From NCBI GenBank assembly GCA_049585795.1, contig JBAVAQ010000007.1, positions 124,001 through 188,000 on the forward strand: 64,000 bases of DNA, written 5' to 3'. A model generated the notes under the pieces. It did no database searches and was not told the origin of the DNA. It saw only the letters and a list, made by a program, of their open reading frames with translations. Shown piece by piece: positions 1 through 8,891 of this stretch. A program made the position numbers and the translations under genes. The DNA is from JABDBE01 sp049585795. GTDB taxonomy: Bacteria > Acidobacteriota > Terriglobia > Terriglobales > Acidobacteriaceae. Every line of letters begins with the position of its first letter. The first letter of the stretch is position 1.

Positions 1-180
1 TTTGTCGAGCGCGGAGACGGTCTGCCGGAAAACCTGATCGGCGTTTTGCTGGTCGCCTTTGGCGAGTGATTCACGCAGGTCGCGCAATGTGCTGCGCAGG
101 CGGGAAGTGTTGGCGCGATTGCGCGCGGTGCGTTTCTCTGTCTGACGGGCGCGCTTCAGCGCCGAAAAATGATTAGCCAT
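1..180 (-). CDS. rpsT: 30S ribosomal protein S20 (5' part, runs off the window)
   Basis: The reverse strand from an ATG at 178-180 encodes MANHFSALKRARQTEKRTAR and about 40 more residues without a stop before the window edge. The N-terminal MANHxSALKRxRQxEKR pattern and the run of basic residues are those of S20, which binds 16S rRNA in the small subunit. Only about 60 of the usual 85-95 residues are visible. It is divergent from phoH, as expected for a monocistronic housekeeping gene. Identification rests on sequence pattern alone but is distinctive. Confidence 0.9.
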   Translation of the reverse strand, partial: MANHFSALKRARQTEKRTARNRANTSRLRSTLRDLRESLAKGDQQNADQVFRQTVSALDK

Positions 181-535
181 GTAATTCGTTTACCTTCGTC
201 TCTGGTTTTCCCTCGCTCGGATTCCAGCGAGAGATTTCGAGTGGGTACGACTGAGTTATTCTACGGGAGCAAGTCGCTGCGGGTCAAACGGATGTCAGCT
301 AGACGACGTTGTTTAGGCCTGCCATTGACTCCTATCCGACCCTCGGCGTACCCTTAACTCAATGGTAGTCGCTTGCACCTCGGGAGCGAGCATTCCGGTT
401 GGTTCCACTTGCAGAGAGAAGAATTTTGTCGTCGCTGAGACCGGCACGGGTGTGCCTGGGTCGCAGCCATACCATCTAAGCGCCTGCGTGGCAAACAAAA
501 AGACAGCCGTCGCCGGAGGGATACGCCAAAGCTGA
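181..535. other. Divergent intergenic region rpsT / phoH
   Basis: No convincing gene lies in these 355 bases. It must carry the promoters of rpsT (leftward) and phoH (rightward), but I could not pick a clear -35/-10 pair. A GGAGGG about 15 bases before the phoH ATG may serve as its ribosome site. An open frame on the minus strand (313-549, 78 codons) has a hydrophobic start but overlaps the phoH start and has no clear ribosome site, so I do not call it. Confidence 0.4.
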
Positions 536-1603
536 ATGAAGAAGAGCATCGAGATTACTCCTCACATCGAAACCCTGTTCGGTACCAGGGATGAAAATCT
601 GCATGTGTTGGAAGACGGTCTGAACATCAATATCGACCTGCGATCCAACTCGATTGAACTGGAAGGGGCAGCCCGCGATGTTGCCCGAGCCGAGCAAGTC
701 CTTTCCGACTACAACCACCTGCAGCGCTCGGGACACGCTTTTAATAACGGCGATTTGAACAGTATGTTGCGCGTCCTGATGGCAGATCCTAAAGCTACCC
801 TGCGCGGCTTGGCGGAAGCCGGACGCCAGCGCTCCTTCGGTCGCCGTACCGTGCAGCCCAAGAGCTTGAACCAGAAACGATACGTCGAAGCCATCGAGAA
901 TCATGACATGGTTTTCGGCATCGGCCCCGCAGGTACGGGAAAGACCTACCTTGCGGTAGCGATGGCGATCTCGGCTCTGCTGGCGAAGCGAGTGAACCGG
1001 ATTATTCTGGCGCGTCCGGCGGTCGAAGCTGGCGAGCGCCTGGGATTCCTTCCAGGAACTTTGCAGGACAAGATCGATCCCTACCTGCGTCCGCTTTACG
1101 ACGCGCTTTACGACATGCTTGACCCGGAGAAGGTCGATCGCTACCTGGAAAAGAATGTCATTGAGATCGCACCGATCGCATTCATGCGCGGACGCACGTT
1201 GAACGATTCATTCGTGATTCTGGATGAGGCCCAGAACACCACCTCGGAGCAGATGAAAATGTTCGTGACACGCCTCGGTTTCAATTCCAAGGCAGTGATC
1301 ACCGGCGACGTAACCCAAATCGACCTGCCCAACGCCCGCCGCAGCGGTTTGCTCGAAGCGGTCGATATCCTGAAGCGCGTCGAAGGGTTGACCTTCGTCT
1401 ACTTCGACGAAGGCGACGTGGTCCGGCATCATTTGGTGCAGCGCATCATCCGGGCATACGATGAGCACAAGAACAGACTGGCGGAACAACAACTGTCTCT
1501 GCTGGAACCGAAAAGCAATGTGAACGGCAAGACCAACGGGGCGGACAATGGGCCTCTGAAAAAAAGTAATACGATACCGGCGGAAGCCGACGCCAAGGAA
1601 TAA
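536..1603 (+). CDS. phoH: PhoH-like ATPase
   Basis: A 355-residue cytoplasmic P-loop ATPase. The N-terminal ~110 residues resemble the KH-like region of PhoH/YbeZ proteins. Walker A GPAGTGKT is at about residues 130-137, and Walker B with following residues reads VILDEAQNTT. Length is typical for the family. It lies directly upstream of ybeY, the partnership seen in many bacteria, where PhoH (YbeZ) is thought to work with YbeY in rRNA processing. The ~30-residue C-terminal tail after the ATPase domain is polar and low in complexity. Family assignment is firm; the biochemical role of PhoH proteins is less settled. Confidence 0.95.
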   Translation: MKKSIEITPHIETLFGTRDENLHVLEDGLNINIDLRSNSIELEGAARDVARAEQVLSDYNHLQRSGHAFNNGDLNSMLRVLMADPKATLRGLAEAGRQRSFGRRTVQPKSLNQKRYVEAIENHDMVFGIGPAGTGKTYLAVAMAISALLAKRVNRIILARPAVEAGERLGFLPGTLQDKIDPYLRPLYDALYDMLDPEKVDRYLEKNVIEIAPIAFMRGRTLNDSFVILDEAQNTTSEQMKMFVTRLGFNSKAVITGDVTQIDLPNARRSGLLEAVDILKRVEGLTFVYFDEGDVVRHHLVQRIIRAYDEHKNRLAEQQLSLLEPKSNVNGKTNGADNGPLKKSNTIPAEADAKE

Positions 1604-1621
1604 AACGGTCGTGATGGGCTG

Positions 1622-1655
1622 GGAGGGCTGCGGTTCACGGCCCTCCTGTTTATTT
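1622..1655 (+). terminator. Hairpin plus T-rich tract between phoH and ybeY
   Basis: GGAGGGC (1622-1628) pairs perfectly with GCCCTCC (1640-1646), and TGTTTATTT follows. This looks like a Rho-independent terminator or attenuator that would reduce read-through from phoH into ybeY. The T tract is interrupted, so termination may be partial. Confidence 0.55.
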
Positions 1656-1678
1656 GGGCGAGTTCCCATGGAGAGAGT

Positions 1679-2158
1679 TTGGTCATCATTCAAGAAAGAG
1701 TGGCCGGTTTGAGCGAGGCGGCGCTGACAAAGTTTGTGAACTGCGCGCGGCGCGCAGCCGGGCTTCGAGGCTCCGTCAGCGTGCTGGTGACCAGCAGCCG
1801 GGAATTGCAAGGATTGAATCATCGTTTCCGAGGGAAGAATAAGCCGACGGATGTGCTATCGTTCCCCGCGATGCCGGGGCTGATGCGAGGATTCGCTGGA
1901 GATGTGGCTATCTCGGCGGAGATTGCGGCCCGTAACGCCCGTCGGCTTGGGCACACAACTGCGAATGAGATCCGGATTCTCATTTTGCACGCGGTGCTGC
2001 ACCTCGCCGGATACGATCACGAGCAAGATAATGGGCAGATGGAACGCAAGGAGCGTCGCTTGCGGAAGGCGCTTGGATTGCCGGTGGGGTTGATCGAAAG
2101 GGGACGGCCAGGCCACAAAAAAAGCTTAAGCGCCACACGGGCACGGACATCGAGATGA
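1679..2158 (+). CDS. ybeY: Endoribonuclease YbeY (rRNA maturation factor)
   Basis: A 159-residue single-domain metalloprotein of the UPF0054 family. The diagnostic zinc site HAVLHLAGYDH gives H104, H108 and H114, and RGKNKPTDVLSFP is the conserved strand before it. The enzyme takes part in 16S rRNA 3'-end maturation and 70S quality control. The start chosen is a TTG preceded by GGAGAGAG at about 5 bases; no in-frame ATG lies nearby. The last ~25 residues are a basic tail beyond the usual domain end. It overlaps the next gene by ATGA, showing translational coupling in the phoH-ybeY-CBS-era cluster. Confidence 0.95.
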   Translation: MVIIQERVAGLSEAALTKFVNCARRAAGLRGSVSVLVTSSRELQGLNHRFRGKNKPTDVLSFPAMPGLMRGFAGDVAISAEIAARNARRLGHTTANEIRILILHAVLHLAGYDHEQDNGQMERKERRLRKALGLPVGLIERGRPGHKKSLSATRARTSR

Positions 2159-3420
2159 ACTTCGTCATCGCCATTGTGTTGCTGGTGTTGCTTGCTCTGC
2201 TGGCCTTGGTCTCGTACGTCGACCGCCTCTACACCGAGATTGGCAAATTCCTTTCCCGTGAGTTTCAGGACAACATCGACGCATTCGAGCACGACATTGA
2301 GCCCAGGCTGCATGTAAGTCGCGCCCGCGCCGCGCTGTCCATGGCGGTGCTGGCGCAATTAACTACAGCAGCGATTGCCATGTTCGTGGGCTTTACTGTA
2401 TTCCGAGACCGGGCCTGGAGTATTTACGAAATTCTGCAGGCTACGCTGACTTTGATTCTTACCGTCATCGTTTGTAACCGGTTCTTACCTTTCGTTTTGT
2501 TCTCGCGCACAAAAGGGCAATGGCTCATCCCATGGACGCCGTTATTGCGCATCTTGATTTATCTGGTTTTGCCCGTGACCCTGGTACTGGGCTTCTTACA
2601 ATCGGTGGCGGCTCTGACCAAAGGGCATTCGGATGAACAGCCTGAGACTCAGGCCGAAGCCGTGGATGCACTGATCGAAGCCGGTCAAGAAGAAGGAATC
2701 CTGGACGAAAGTAACCGCGACATGATTCAGTCAGTCGTGGAATTCGGCGAGAAGACCGTGCGGGAGGCGATGAAGCCGCGCCCTGAAATTGTTGCTGTCC
2801 CAACAAATACCACCGTCGAACAGTTCATTGAGTTGCTACGCACGAAGCCGTTCTCGCGGGTACCGGTTTTCGAAGGCACGATTCACAACATCAAAGGAAT
2901 CGTCTACGCCCAAGACGTTTTGCAGGTCCCGGACACCGAGGCGCACACGCGCACCGTGGACACCCTCATGCGCAAAGACGTGTATTTCGTCCCCGAGAGT
3001 AAGCTGGGAAGCGAGCTTCTGCGCGAGATGCAGAAGAACAATATTCGCATGGCCATTGTAGTTGACGAGTACGGTGGAGTCGCGGGTCTGGTCACGATCG
3101 AGGATCTGGTCGAAGAAATCGTCGGCGAGATCGCTGATGAACATGAGAAAGCCGAGGTCGTGCGCGAAAGCGATCACTCCTACATAGTTCCTGGGAACAT
3201 GGATGTCGACCGCTTGGATCAGTTGCTGGGAACGCGGCCCGAGGGCAAAGAGTCGGCCACAGTGGCGGGATTGGTAAGTGAGTTAGCCGGCCGCATTCCA
3301 CAAAAGGGTGAGGTAATCGAAGAAGACGGCCTGCGCTTCGAAGTGTTGGAGTCCACCGAGCGGCGAGTGCAGCGAGTTCGAATTTCGGCTGTCGAGCCGA
3401 AACAGATGCGGCTGATTTAA
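2155..3420 (+). CDS. HlyC/CorC-family CBS-domain membrane protein
   Basis: A 421-residue protein with three or four hydrophobic segments in the first ~160 residues, a CBS-domain pair from about residue 205 to 325, and a CorC/HlyC transporter-associated domain from about 337. The VDEYGGVAGLVTIEDLVEEIVGEI-type hinge (GGVAGLVTIEDL visible) is diagnostic. Such proteins are linked to Mg2+/Co2+ homeostasis. The N-terminal membrane part does not obviously match the DUF21 type seen in the paralogue at 25384. Position between ybeY and era is conserved for this family in many bacteria. Its ATG overlaps the ybeY stop. Confidence 0.88.
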   Translation: MNFVIAIVLLVLLALLALVSYVDRLYTEIGKFLSREFQDNIDAFEHDIEPRLHVSRARAALSMAVLAQLTTAAIAMFVGFTVFRDRAWSIYEILQATLTLILTVIVCNRFLPFVLFSRTKGQWLIPWTPLLRILIYLVLPVTLVLGFLQSVAALTKGHSDEQPETQAEAVDALIEAGQEEGILDESNRDMIQSVVEFGEKTVREAMKPRPEIVAVPTNTTVEQFIELLRTKPFSRVPVFEGTIHNIKGIVYAQDVLQVPDTEAHTRTVDTLMRKDVYFVPESKLGSELLREMQKNNIRMAIVVDEYGGVAGLVTIEDLVEEIVGEIADEHEKAEVVRESDHSYIVPGNMDVDRLDQLLGTRPEGKESATVAGLVSELAGRIPQKGEVIEEDGLRFEVLESTERRVQRVRISAVEPKQMRLI

Positions 3421-3524
3421 GAATTGAGTAATTGAGTGATTGGGTAATTTTGAAATTTGGTAATTTGAAGACTTTCCCAATTGCGAATTGCCAAATTACT
3501 CAATTACCAAATTTCTCAATCCCT
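3421..3524. repeat. AT-rich imperfect palindrome between the CBS gene and era
   Basis: This spacer is far more AT-rich than its surroundings. GAAATTTGGTAATTTG near its middle is complementary, with one extra base, to CAATTACCAAATTTC near its 3' end. ATTGAGTAATTGAGTGATT-type motifs sit at the start. The transcript would fold into a long hairpin just before the era ATG. A related but shorter inverted arrangement (ATTTCTAATTG / CAATTGAGAAAT) lies at about 22400-22424 between two permease genes. It is probably a dispersed intergenic repeat. Confidence 0.6.
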
Positions 3525-4466
3525 ATGTCTTTTCATTCCGGATTCGTTTGTATTCTCGGGCGCCCCAACGCCGGCAAGTCCACATTGCTGAACGCCCTCG
3601 TGGGCGAGCGACTGGCCATCGTCAGTCCCAAGCCCCAGACCACGCGCAACCGCATTTTGGGGATTGTTCAAATTCCGAAGAAGAAGAAAACGGCGGCCGG
3701 GCAGATCGTCCTCATCGACACGCCCGGTGTGCACAAGCCGGACACTTCGCTCGGTCGCAAGATGATGTCCGAAGTGCGCGAGGCGTTGGAAGGCTGCGAC
3801 CTGCTTTTGCTGATTGTCGACGTGACGCGGAAATTTGATAAGACTGACCAGTCCGTGCTCGAGATGGGCAAGAAATCGGGCACTCCGGTTTTTCTGCTGC
3901 TCAACAAAATCGATTTGTTGCGGAACCAAAAAGAAAAACTGCTGCCCATCATCGAGGGATACAGCAAGCTGCATGCGTTCAAGGAAATCATTCCGATTTC
4001 GGCGCGCAAACCCGAAGGGTTGGACCTCTTAATAGAAAAGATAATTGGCGCCTTGCCCGAGGGGCCGCGCTATTTTTCGGAGGATCAGGTCACCGATCAA
4101 CCGATGCGCTTCATGGTAGCCGAGATTATCCGGGAACAGGTCCTGCTCGAGACCAGTGAAGAGATTCCATATGCGACGACGGTGTTGGTCGAACAGTTCG
4201 AAGAAGGTGCAAAACTCACGCGAATTGCGGCGGCGATTTATTGCGAGCGCGAAGGCCAGAAGAGAATCCTGATAGGCAAGCAGGCGCAGATGCTGAAGAA
4301 GATCGGCACCGCCGCACGCCTGCAGATCGAAAAGATGGTCGGCACTCGCGTGTTTCTCGAGCTGTTTGTCAAAGTAAGCCCGGAGTGGCGTGAGTCGCGC
4401 ACGTTTATCGAAGAACTCGACTGGCGCCGGCAACTTGAGTTATTAACTCACATCGAGAAAACTTGA
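3525..4466 (+). CDS. era: GTPase Era
   Basis: A 313-residue ribosome-assembly GTPase. G1 GRPNAGKST is at about residues 12-20, G3 DTPGV at about 65, G4 NKID at about 127, and the SARKPEGLD region supplies G5. A C-terminal KH domain with the IGKQAQMLKKIG motif (~250-262) binds the 3' end of 16S rRNA. The frame stays open back to 3432, but that stretch is the AT-rich repeat. The ATG at 3525 (MSFHSGFVCILGRPNAGKS) gives the normal Era N-terminus, so I chose it. It ends the phoH-ybeY-CBS-era cluster. Confidence 0.96.
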   Translation: MSFHSGFVCILGRPNAGKSTLLNALVGERLAIVSPKPQTTRNRILGIVQIPKKKKTAAGQIVLIDTPGVHKPDTSLGRKMMSEVREALEGCDLLLLIVDVTRKFDKTDQSVLEMGKKSGTPVFLLLNKIDLLRNQKEKLLPIIEGYSKLHAFKEIIPISARKPEGLDLLIEKIIGALPEGPRYFSEDQVTDQPMRFMVAEIIREQVLLETSEEIPYATTVLVEQFEEGAKLTRIAAAIYCEREGQKRILIGKQAQMLKKIGTAARLQIEKMVGTRVFLELFVKVSPEWRESRTFIEELDWRRQLELLTHIEKT

Positions 4467-4508
4467 CAGTGCGAGTGTTATCCCGGATTCGCGCGGCCGC
4501 GTTTGACG

Positions 4509-4538
4509 TTGTCGGACCGGCAGTTCTGCTTGTAGAAT
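4509..4538 (+). promoter_or_regulatory. Putative sigma70-type promoter of the anti-sigma ATPase gene
   Basis: TTGTCG (4509-4514) and TAGAAT (4533-4538) are spaced by 18 bases, about 46 bases before the ATG at 4585. The match is good but not perfect and is based on inspection only. Confidence 0.45.
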
Positions 4539-4584
4539 CACGGAGCAGTCAACTGCTATTCACCATGGGGAACGATCCTCATTG

Positions 4585-5031
4585 ATGTCCACCAATTCCG
4601 AACCGACTTTCGATTTCCTGGCCGACAAGTTGCTTTTCAAGCTCCAGGTAACGTTGACGGCCGATAAAGCGGCCGTAGATTCCGTGGTGCAGCGAATCAT
4701 GGAGTGCGTCAGAGCAAAAGACTGTGCCGCCGGGAAGGAAGCGGAGATCGAACTGGCACTTTCAGAGGCGCTGGCCAATGCGGTGGTGCACGGAGCCAAG
4801 TCTGACGCTTCGAAAATCGTCGAATGCGATATCGCCTGCGACCAAAACCGCAGCCTGCTAATTGTAGTGCGCGATCCGGGAGACGGTTTCGATCCCACGG
4901 CCATCCCCGGCCCGGTGGTCGGCGAAAACCTCCTGTCAGGACACGGTCGCGGGGTTTATCTAATGACCCAGCTTATGGACGAGGTGAAGTTCCTGAAGAA
5001 CGGCACCGAGATCCACATGATCAAGCGGTAG
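4585..5031 (+). CDS. RsbW-like anti-sigma factor / Ser-Thr kinase ATPase domain
   Basis: A 148-residue stand-alone HATPase_c domain of the SpoIIAB/RsbW type. The N box reads ALSEALANAVVHGA (about 57-70), the G1 box DPGDGFDP (about 97) and the G2 region GHGRGVYL (about 119). Proteins of this class bind a sigma factor or phosphorylate an anti-anti-sigma partner. No sigma factor or STAS partner is adjacent. The first codon is taken as the ATG at 4585 rather than the preceding TTG. It probably has its own promoter, and faces the convergent NtrX-like gene. Confidence 0.85.
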   Translation: MSTNSEPTFDFLADKLLFKLQVTLTADKAAVDSVVQRIMECVRAKDCAAGKEAEIELALSEALANAVVHGAKSDASKIVECDIACDQNRSLLIVVRDPGDGFDPTAIPGPVVGENLLSGHGRGVYLMTQLMDEVKFLKNGTEIHMIKR

Positions 5032-5154
5032 AGCCTTTCAAAAAGAGGGTGAAGAATGCGCGCTAATGTTTGGTTTGTCTCTGCCATGCTTCTGCCGCAG
5101 AGTACGTGGAGGTTCGTTTCGAGGAGTTTCCGATTCTCAGAAATTCGGCACGGC

Positions 5155-6510
5155 CTACTCTTTGGCGGCAATGCCCAGCGTCTTCATTTTGCGATATAGG
5201 TGGCTGCGTTCCAGGCCCAGCACTTCCGCTGTGCGCGTAACGTTGCCGTGATTCTCGTCCAGTTTTTTTAGGATATAGTCGCGTTCGTAAGCGGCTCGCG
5301 CCTGATGGAGGGTAGAGAAGTCGCTGCCGGCGGCGCGGCGTGTGCCATCGCGATGAACCAGCGGCGGGAGGTGCTTGCGTTCGAATCGAATGGTCGTGGG
5401 ATTCATGATGACGATGCGTTCCATCACGTTGCGAAGTTCCCGTACATTGCCGGGCCAGGAATAGCGCATCAACGTATCGATGGCATCGTCGGTGATCTCG
5501 CGAGGCCGACGGCCGTAGGTGGCAGAAAACTCTTTTAGAAAGTGGCGCGCCAGCAAGGGGACGTCCTCTTTGCGCTCGCGCAGCGGCGGCACCGAAAAGG
5601 GGATGACGTTCAGACGATAAAACAAATCTTCGCGGAAGTTTCCTCGAGAGATTTCTTCTTCCAGATCCTTGTTGGTTGAAGCAATCACACGAGCATCCAC
5701 GGTGATCGGCTCGTCGCTGCCGACTGGGACAAACCGTTGCTCGTCGAGCGTGCGCAAGACCTTGGATTGTGTTTTCAGGCTCATGTCGCCGATTTCATCC
5801 AGAAAAAGCGTGCCGCCATGAGCCTTTTGGAATGTTCCTTCCTTGTCTCCCGTTGCTCCAGGGAAAGATCCCTTTCGATGGCCAAAGAGTTCGCTCTCGA
5901 TCAGATCCTCGGGAATCGCGGCGCAATTCACCTCAACAAACATCTCGTCCTTGCGCAGACCTTGCGCGTGAATAGCATGGGCCACCAATTCTTTTCCCGT
6001 TCCCGACTCTCCATAGATGAGAACGCGGCCGTTGGTCGGGGCCATAATCTGAATTTGTTGGCGTAGCGCCTTCATGGGAATGCTGTCCCCCACGATCACA
6101 CTTTTCGGCACGAGTTGTTTCTTGAGGTCCCGGTTCTCCGCCCGCAATCGCTTGGCATCAATCGCGTTCTTAATGAGGATAAGGGTTTTATCAATAGACA
6201 GCGGCTTTTCCAGAAAGTCGTAAGCGCCGAGTTTGGTGGCGCGAACGGCTGTTTCAATGGTGCCATGCCCCGAAATCATGATGACCTCGGGAGCGTTCTC
6301 CTTCTCGCGGATTCGCTCCAGAGTTTCCAGACCGTCGATGCCGGGCAGCCATACGTCGAGCAATACCACGTCGAATGCGTGTTTGCTAATGATGTCCAGG
6401 CCGGCTTCGCCGCTCTCGGCCATCGAGGTTTTGAACCCTTCATCCTCCAGCACGCCTTTGAGCGACTGGCGAATCGTGGGTTCATCGTCAACGATGAGAA
6501 TGTTATGCAT
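5155..6510 (-). CDS. ntrX: NtrX-like response regulator with altered sigma54 loop
   Basis: A 451-residue response regulator: receiver domain with phosphoacceptor D52 (LLDVWLPGIDG), AAA+ domain with Walker A GESGTGKE (~163-170), and a C-terminal Fis-type helix-turn-helix (TAEVLGLERSHLYRKM). The loop that contacts sigma54, canonically GAFTGA, reads GSFPGA at residues 214-219, so the key threonine is proline. It may therefore not activate sigma54 in the usual way. The ATG at 6508-6510 begins MHNILIVDDEP, a true receiver start; a longer frame exists but is not needed. It overlaps the kinase gene by 8 bases. The ntrX name rests on architecture and on pairing with the NtrY-like kinase. Confidence 0.88.
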   Translation of the reverse strand: MHNILIVDDEPTIRQSLKGVLEDEGFKTSMAESGEAGLDIISKHAFDVVLLDVWLPGIDGLETLERIREKENAPEVIMISGHGTIETAVRATKLGAYDFLEKPLSIDKTLILIKNAIDAKRLRAENRDLKKQLVPKSVIVGDSIPMKALRQQIQIMAPTNGRVLIYGESGTGKELVAHAIHAQGLRKDEMFVEVNCAAIPEDLIESELFGHRKGSFPGATGDKEGTFQKAHGGTLFLDEIGDMSLKTQSKVLRTLDEQRFVPVGSDEPITVDARVIASTNKDLEEEISRGNFREDLFYRLNVIPFSVPPLRERKEDVPLLARHFLKEFSATYGRRPREITDDAIDTLMRYSWPGNVRELRNVMERIVIMNPTTIRFERKHLPPLVHRDGTRRAAGSDFSTLHQARAAYERDYILKKLDENHGNVTRTAEVLGLERSHLYRKMKTLGIAAKE

Positions 6511-8752
6511 GCTGGTTGACGGCGGGCGCGGCGACCGTTTCCGAGACCATCGGCAGTTCAACCACAAACCGCGCACCGACCGGCTTATTCTCTTCCACGC
6601 GAATGGAGCCGTGGTGATCTTCGACGATGCGATTTACGATGGCAAGCCCAAGGCCCGTGCCGCGCTTCTTAGTGGAGAAGTAAGGCAGGAACAGGCGTTC
6701 CTTCAATTCTCGCGTAACCCCGTGGCCGGTATCGGCGACGATGATTTCCACTACCTCGCGGCTCGCAACCGTTGCGGTGGAAATCTGAATCTCACGAAAG
6801 AGAGCATCTTGCATGGCTTCGGCGGCGTTGTCCACCAGATTGGCTAACGCACGCTTCATAGCTTCGGGATCCGCCATCACGTTGGGTAAATCGGGGGCCA
6901 GCAACGTGCGCACCCGGATGTTGTCCAGGCGCCCGTTGAACATGGCTAGCGTGCTCTCCACAATCGAGTTGATGTTGGCCAATTGCGGCCTCGCCGTGGG
7001 GAAACGGGCCAACGTAGAAAATTCATCCACCAGCGTGCGGACGGTCTCGACGGCGCCGGCGATGGTCTCAGCGCAGCTATGGAGCACTTGCGTAGAAGCC
7101 GTGTCGAGACGCGTGCCTCGTTGCAGGTGCCGGCGGATACGCTCTGCCGACAATGCAATTGGGGTCAACGGGTTCTTGATTTCATGCGCGACGCGTCGTG
7201 CCACTTCACGCCATGCCGCCTGCTTCTGCGCCTTGAGCAACTCGGAGAGGTCCTCGAAGACCAGGACATACCCAAGCCCCTGTCCATCGTGTTTGAGAGT
7301 GGCCACAGTCACCGCGACATTGAGGGTGACCCGCTGGACCACCATCTCCATCTGCGTCGTCGTGGTTCCCATGCGATCGGCCCGGCGTAGCAGCGGCTCA
7401 AGATCTTCGAGGACTTCGGGAGCAAAGACATCTGTCAACGGCGCGCCAATCAATACGCCGGGCGTGCCAGATTCCGCAGCCATGGGATGGAACAATCGAA
7501 GCAGAGCGTGGTTCGCATGGGTTATGCGTCGTTCCGCATTCAACGAAAGCACGCCATTAGGGATGCTTTCGAGAATCGTTTCGATATGGCGGCGGCGCTG
7601 CTCTAAGGCGATATTGGCGGCGCCGAGGTCACGGCTGGAGGCTTCGATCTGGCGCCGGCTGGATTCCAATTCCTCCGCCATCCGGTTGAAAGAAATCACC
7701 AGATCGCCAATTTCATCGGCGGCACGGACTTCCACGCGATAGTCAAGCCGCCCGCGAGAAATTTCCTGCGTCGCTTCGGCAAGTGCGACCACCGGACGCG
7801 TCACCAGCTTGGAGAGAAATAGAGCAAACCAAGTAGTCGCGAAAAGTACCATCACGGTGAGTAGAAGCAGCACTTCCATGTAGGTACGGCGAACCAATCT
7901 TCGTTCGCGGGCCAGGTCGAGATAACGCTGCTGGCTGGCCTCAACCTGCTTGACTGTCGCAGAGAATTGCTTCGGCAAGGGTATGCCCACCAGGATTAAC
8001 CCGTGATCTCCCACCGGCGCACTGCCCAAAATGTATTCGATTTGGCCCCAACTAAAAGGGGTTGGCATGGCTGAACCTGATCGCACCAACGGAAGCTTGG
8101 CTTTCAATTGCGGCCATGCGGCGGGTGTGCCAAGACTGGCTTTTGCCTCACCGTCCACCATCGCTAGCGCAAACCCACCTTGCAGAGTTGATGCGTGACG
8201 CTGGAATTCATCCGTCATTGCAGAGAAATTGTGGCTTGCAAAAGCAGATTGCGTTTCCGACGAAGTCGCGATCGCTTCGGCCTCGGCTCGCGTGTTTTGC
8301 GCCGCATAATTCGAAAGCAGAGATGCCATGGTCGCCGTGTCCCGCCGCACTTCCTCGACCGGCGTGGAGAACCACTTGTCAATCGATCGGTTCATCAGCA
8401 CATAGGCGAAGAAGAACATGCCAATGACGGGAAGAAACGAAAGCAAAAGACTGCCCACGACCAGGCGTGTGCGGAACTTCGATCCCAGAACGCCCAGCCT
8501 TCTTTCCGCAAAAAGCTTGAGCAGGTTCCTGGCGAGGACGAAGGTCAGCGCTACGAACAGAAGGAAAATCAGCGCGGAAAGCGAAGCAAAAAACAAAAGT
8601 TGCTGATTGGTACCCGGATTGAGTGGCAGGTCGAAAGAGGTCAGAGACAACAGTACCCAAAAAAGCAGAGCCAGCCCCACCGCCAAAGGGATAATGACCT
8701 TCTTCCGGCTGGAAGGTTTCTGATCTGGTCGATTTGGATCGGGAGCAGACAC
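6503..8752 (-). CDS. ntrY: NtrY-like membrane sensor histidine kinase
   Basis: A 749-residue inner-membrane kinase. The N-terminal third has several hydrophobic segments (two early ones, one near residue 95-120, one near 290-310) enclosing an extracytoplasmic sensor region. HAMP, PAS, HisKA and HATPase domains follow. The phosphoacceptor is H523 in RRVAHEIKNPLTPI, and the ATP site shows DTGHGV and GTGLGLAIV. NtrY/NtrX systems sense nitrogen or redox state in Proteobacteria; the signal here is unknown. It is transcribed before and overlaps the regulator gene, as expected for a cognate pair. Confidence 0.88.
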   Translation of the reverse strand: MSAPDPNRPDQKPSSRKKVIIPLAVGLALLFWVLLSLTSFDLPLNPGTNQQLLFFASLSALIFLLFVALTFVLARNLLKLFAERRLGVLGSKFRTRLVVGSLLLSFLPVIGMFFFAYVLMNRSIDKWFSTPVEEVRRDTATMASLLSNYAAQNTRAEAEAIATSSETQSAFASHNFSAMTDEFQRHASTLQGGFALAMVDGEAKASLGTPAAWPQLKAKLPLVRSGSAMPTPFSWGQIEYILGSAPVGDHGLILVGIPLPKQFSATVKQVEASQQRYLDLARERRLVRRTYMEVLLLLTVMVLFATTWFALFLSKLVTRPVVALAEATQEISRGRLDYRVEVRAADEIGDLVISFNRMAEELESSRRQIEASSRDLGAANIALEQRRRHIETILESIPNGVLSLNAERRITHANHALLRLFHPMAAESGTPGVLIGAPLTDVFAPEVLEDLEPLLRRADRMGTTTTQMEMVVQRVTLNVAVTVATLKHDGQGLGYVLVFEDLSELLKAQKQAAWREVARRVAHEIKNPLTPIALSAERIRRHLQRGTRLDTASTQVLHSCAETIAGAVETVRTLVDEFSTLARFPTARPQLANINSIVESTLAMFNGRLDNIRVRTLLAPDLPNVMADPEAMKRALANLVDNAAEAMQDALFREIQISTATVASREVVEIIVADTGHGVTRELKERLFLPYFSTKKRGTGLGLAIVNRIVEDHHGSIRVEENKPVGARFVVELPMVSETVAAPAVNQHA

Positions 8753-8891
8753 GTCAGCGAGTAATACCCTGAGCTACGAAGCTTGCAGGCCTCTGCGGCT
8801 CATTATAAGCAAACATGTCCCCAAGTGGACGGATAACCTTCCATTTGTATTCGCCAGTGTTAGTGAACCAGCAGTCGAACAGCGCGCGAAG

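Noticed and set aside
313..549. 78-codon minus-strand frame with a hydrophobic start upstream of phoH
   Set aside because: It overlaps the phoH start, has no ribosome site and shows no family motif; probably chance.
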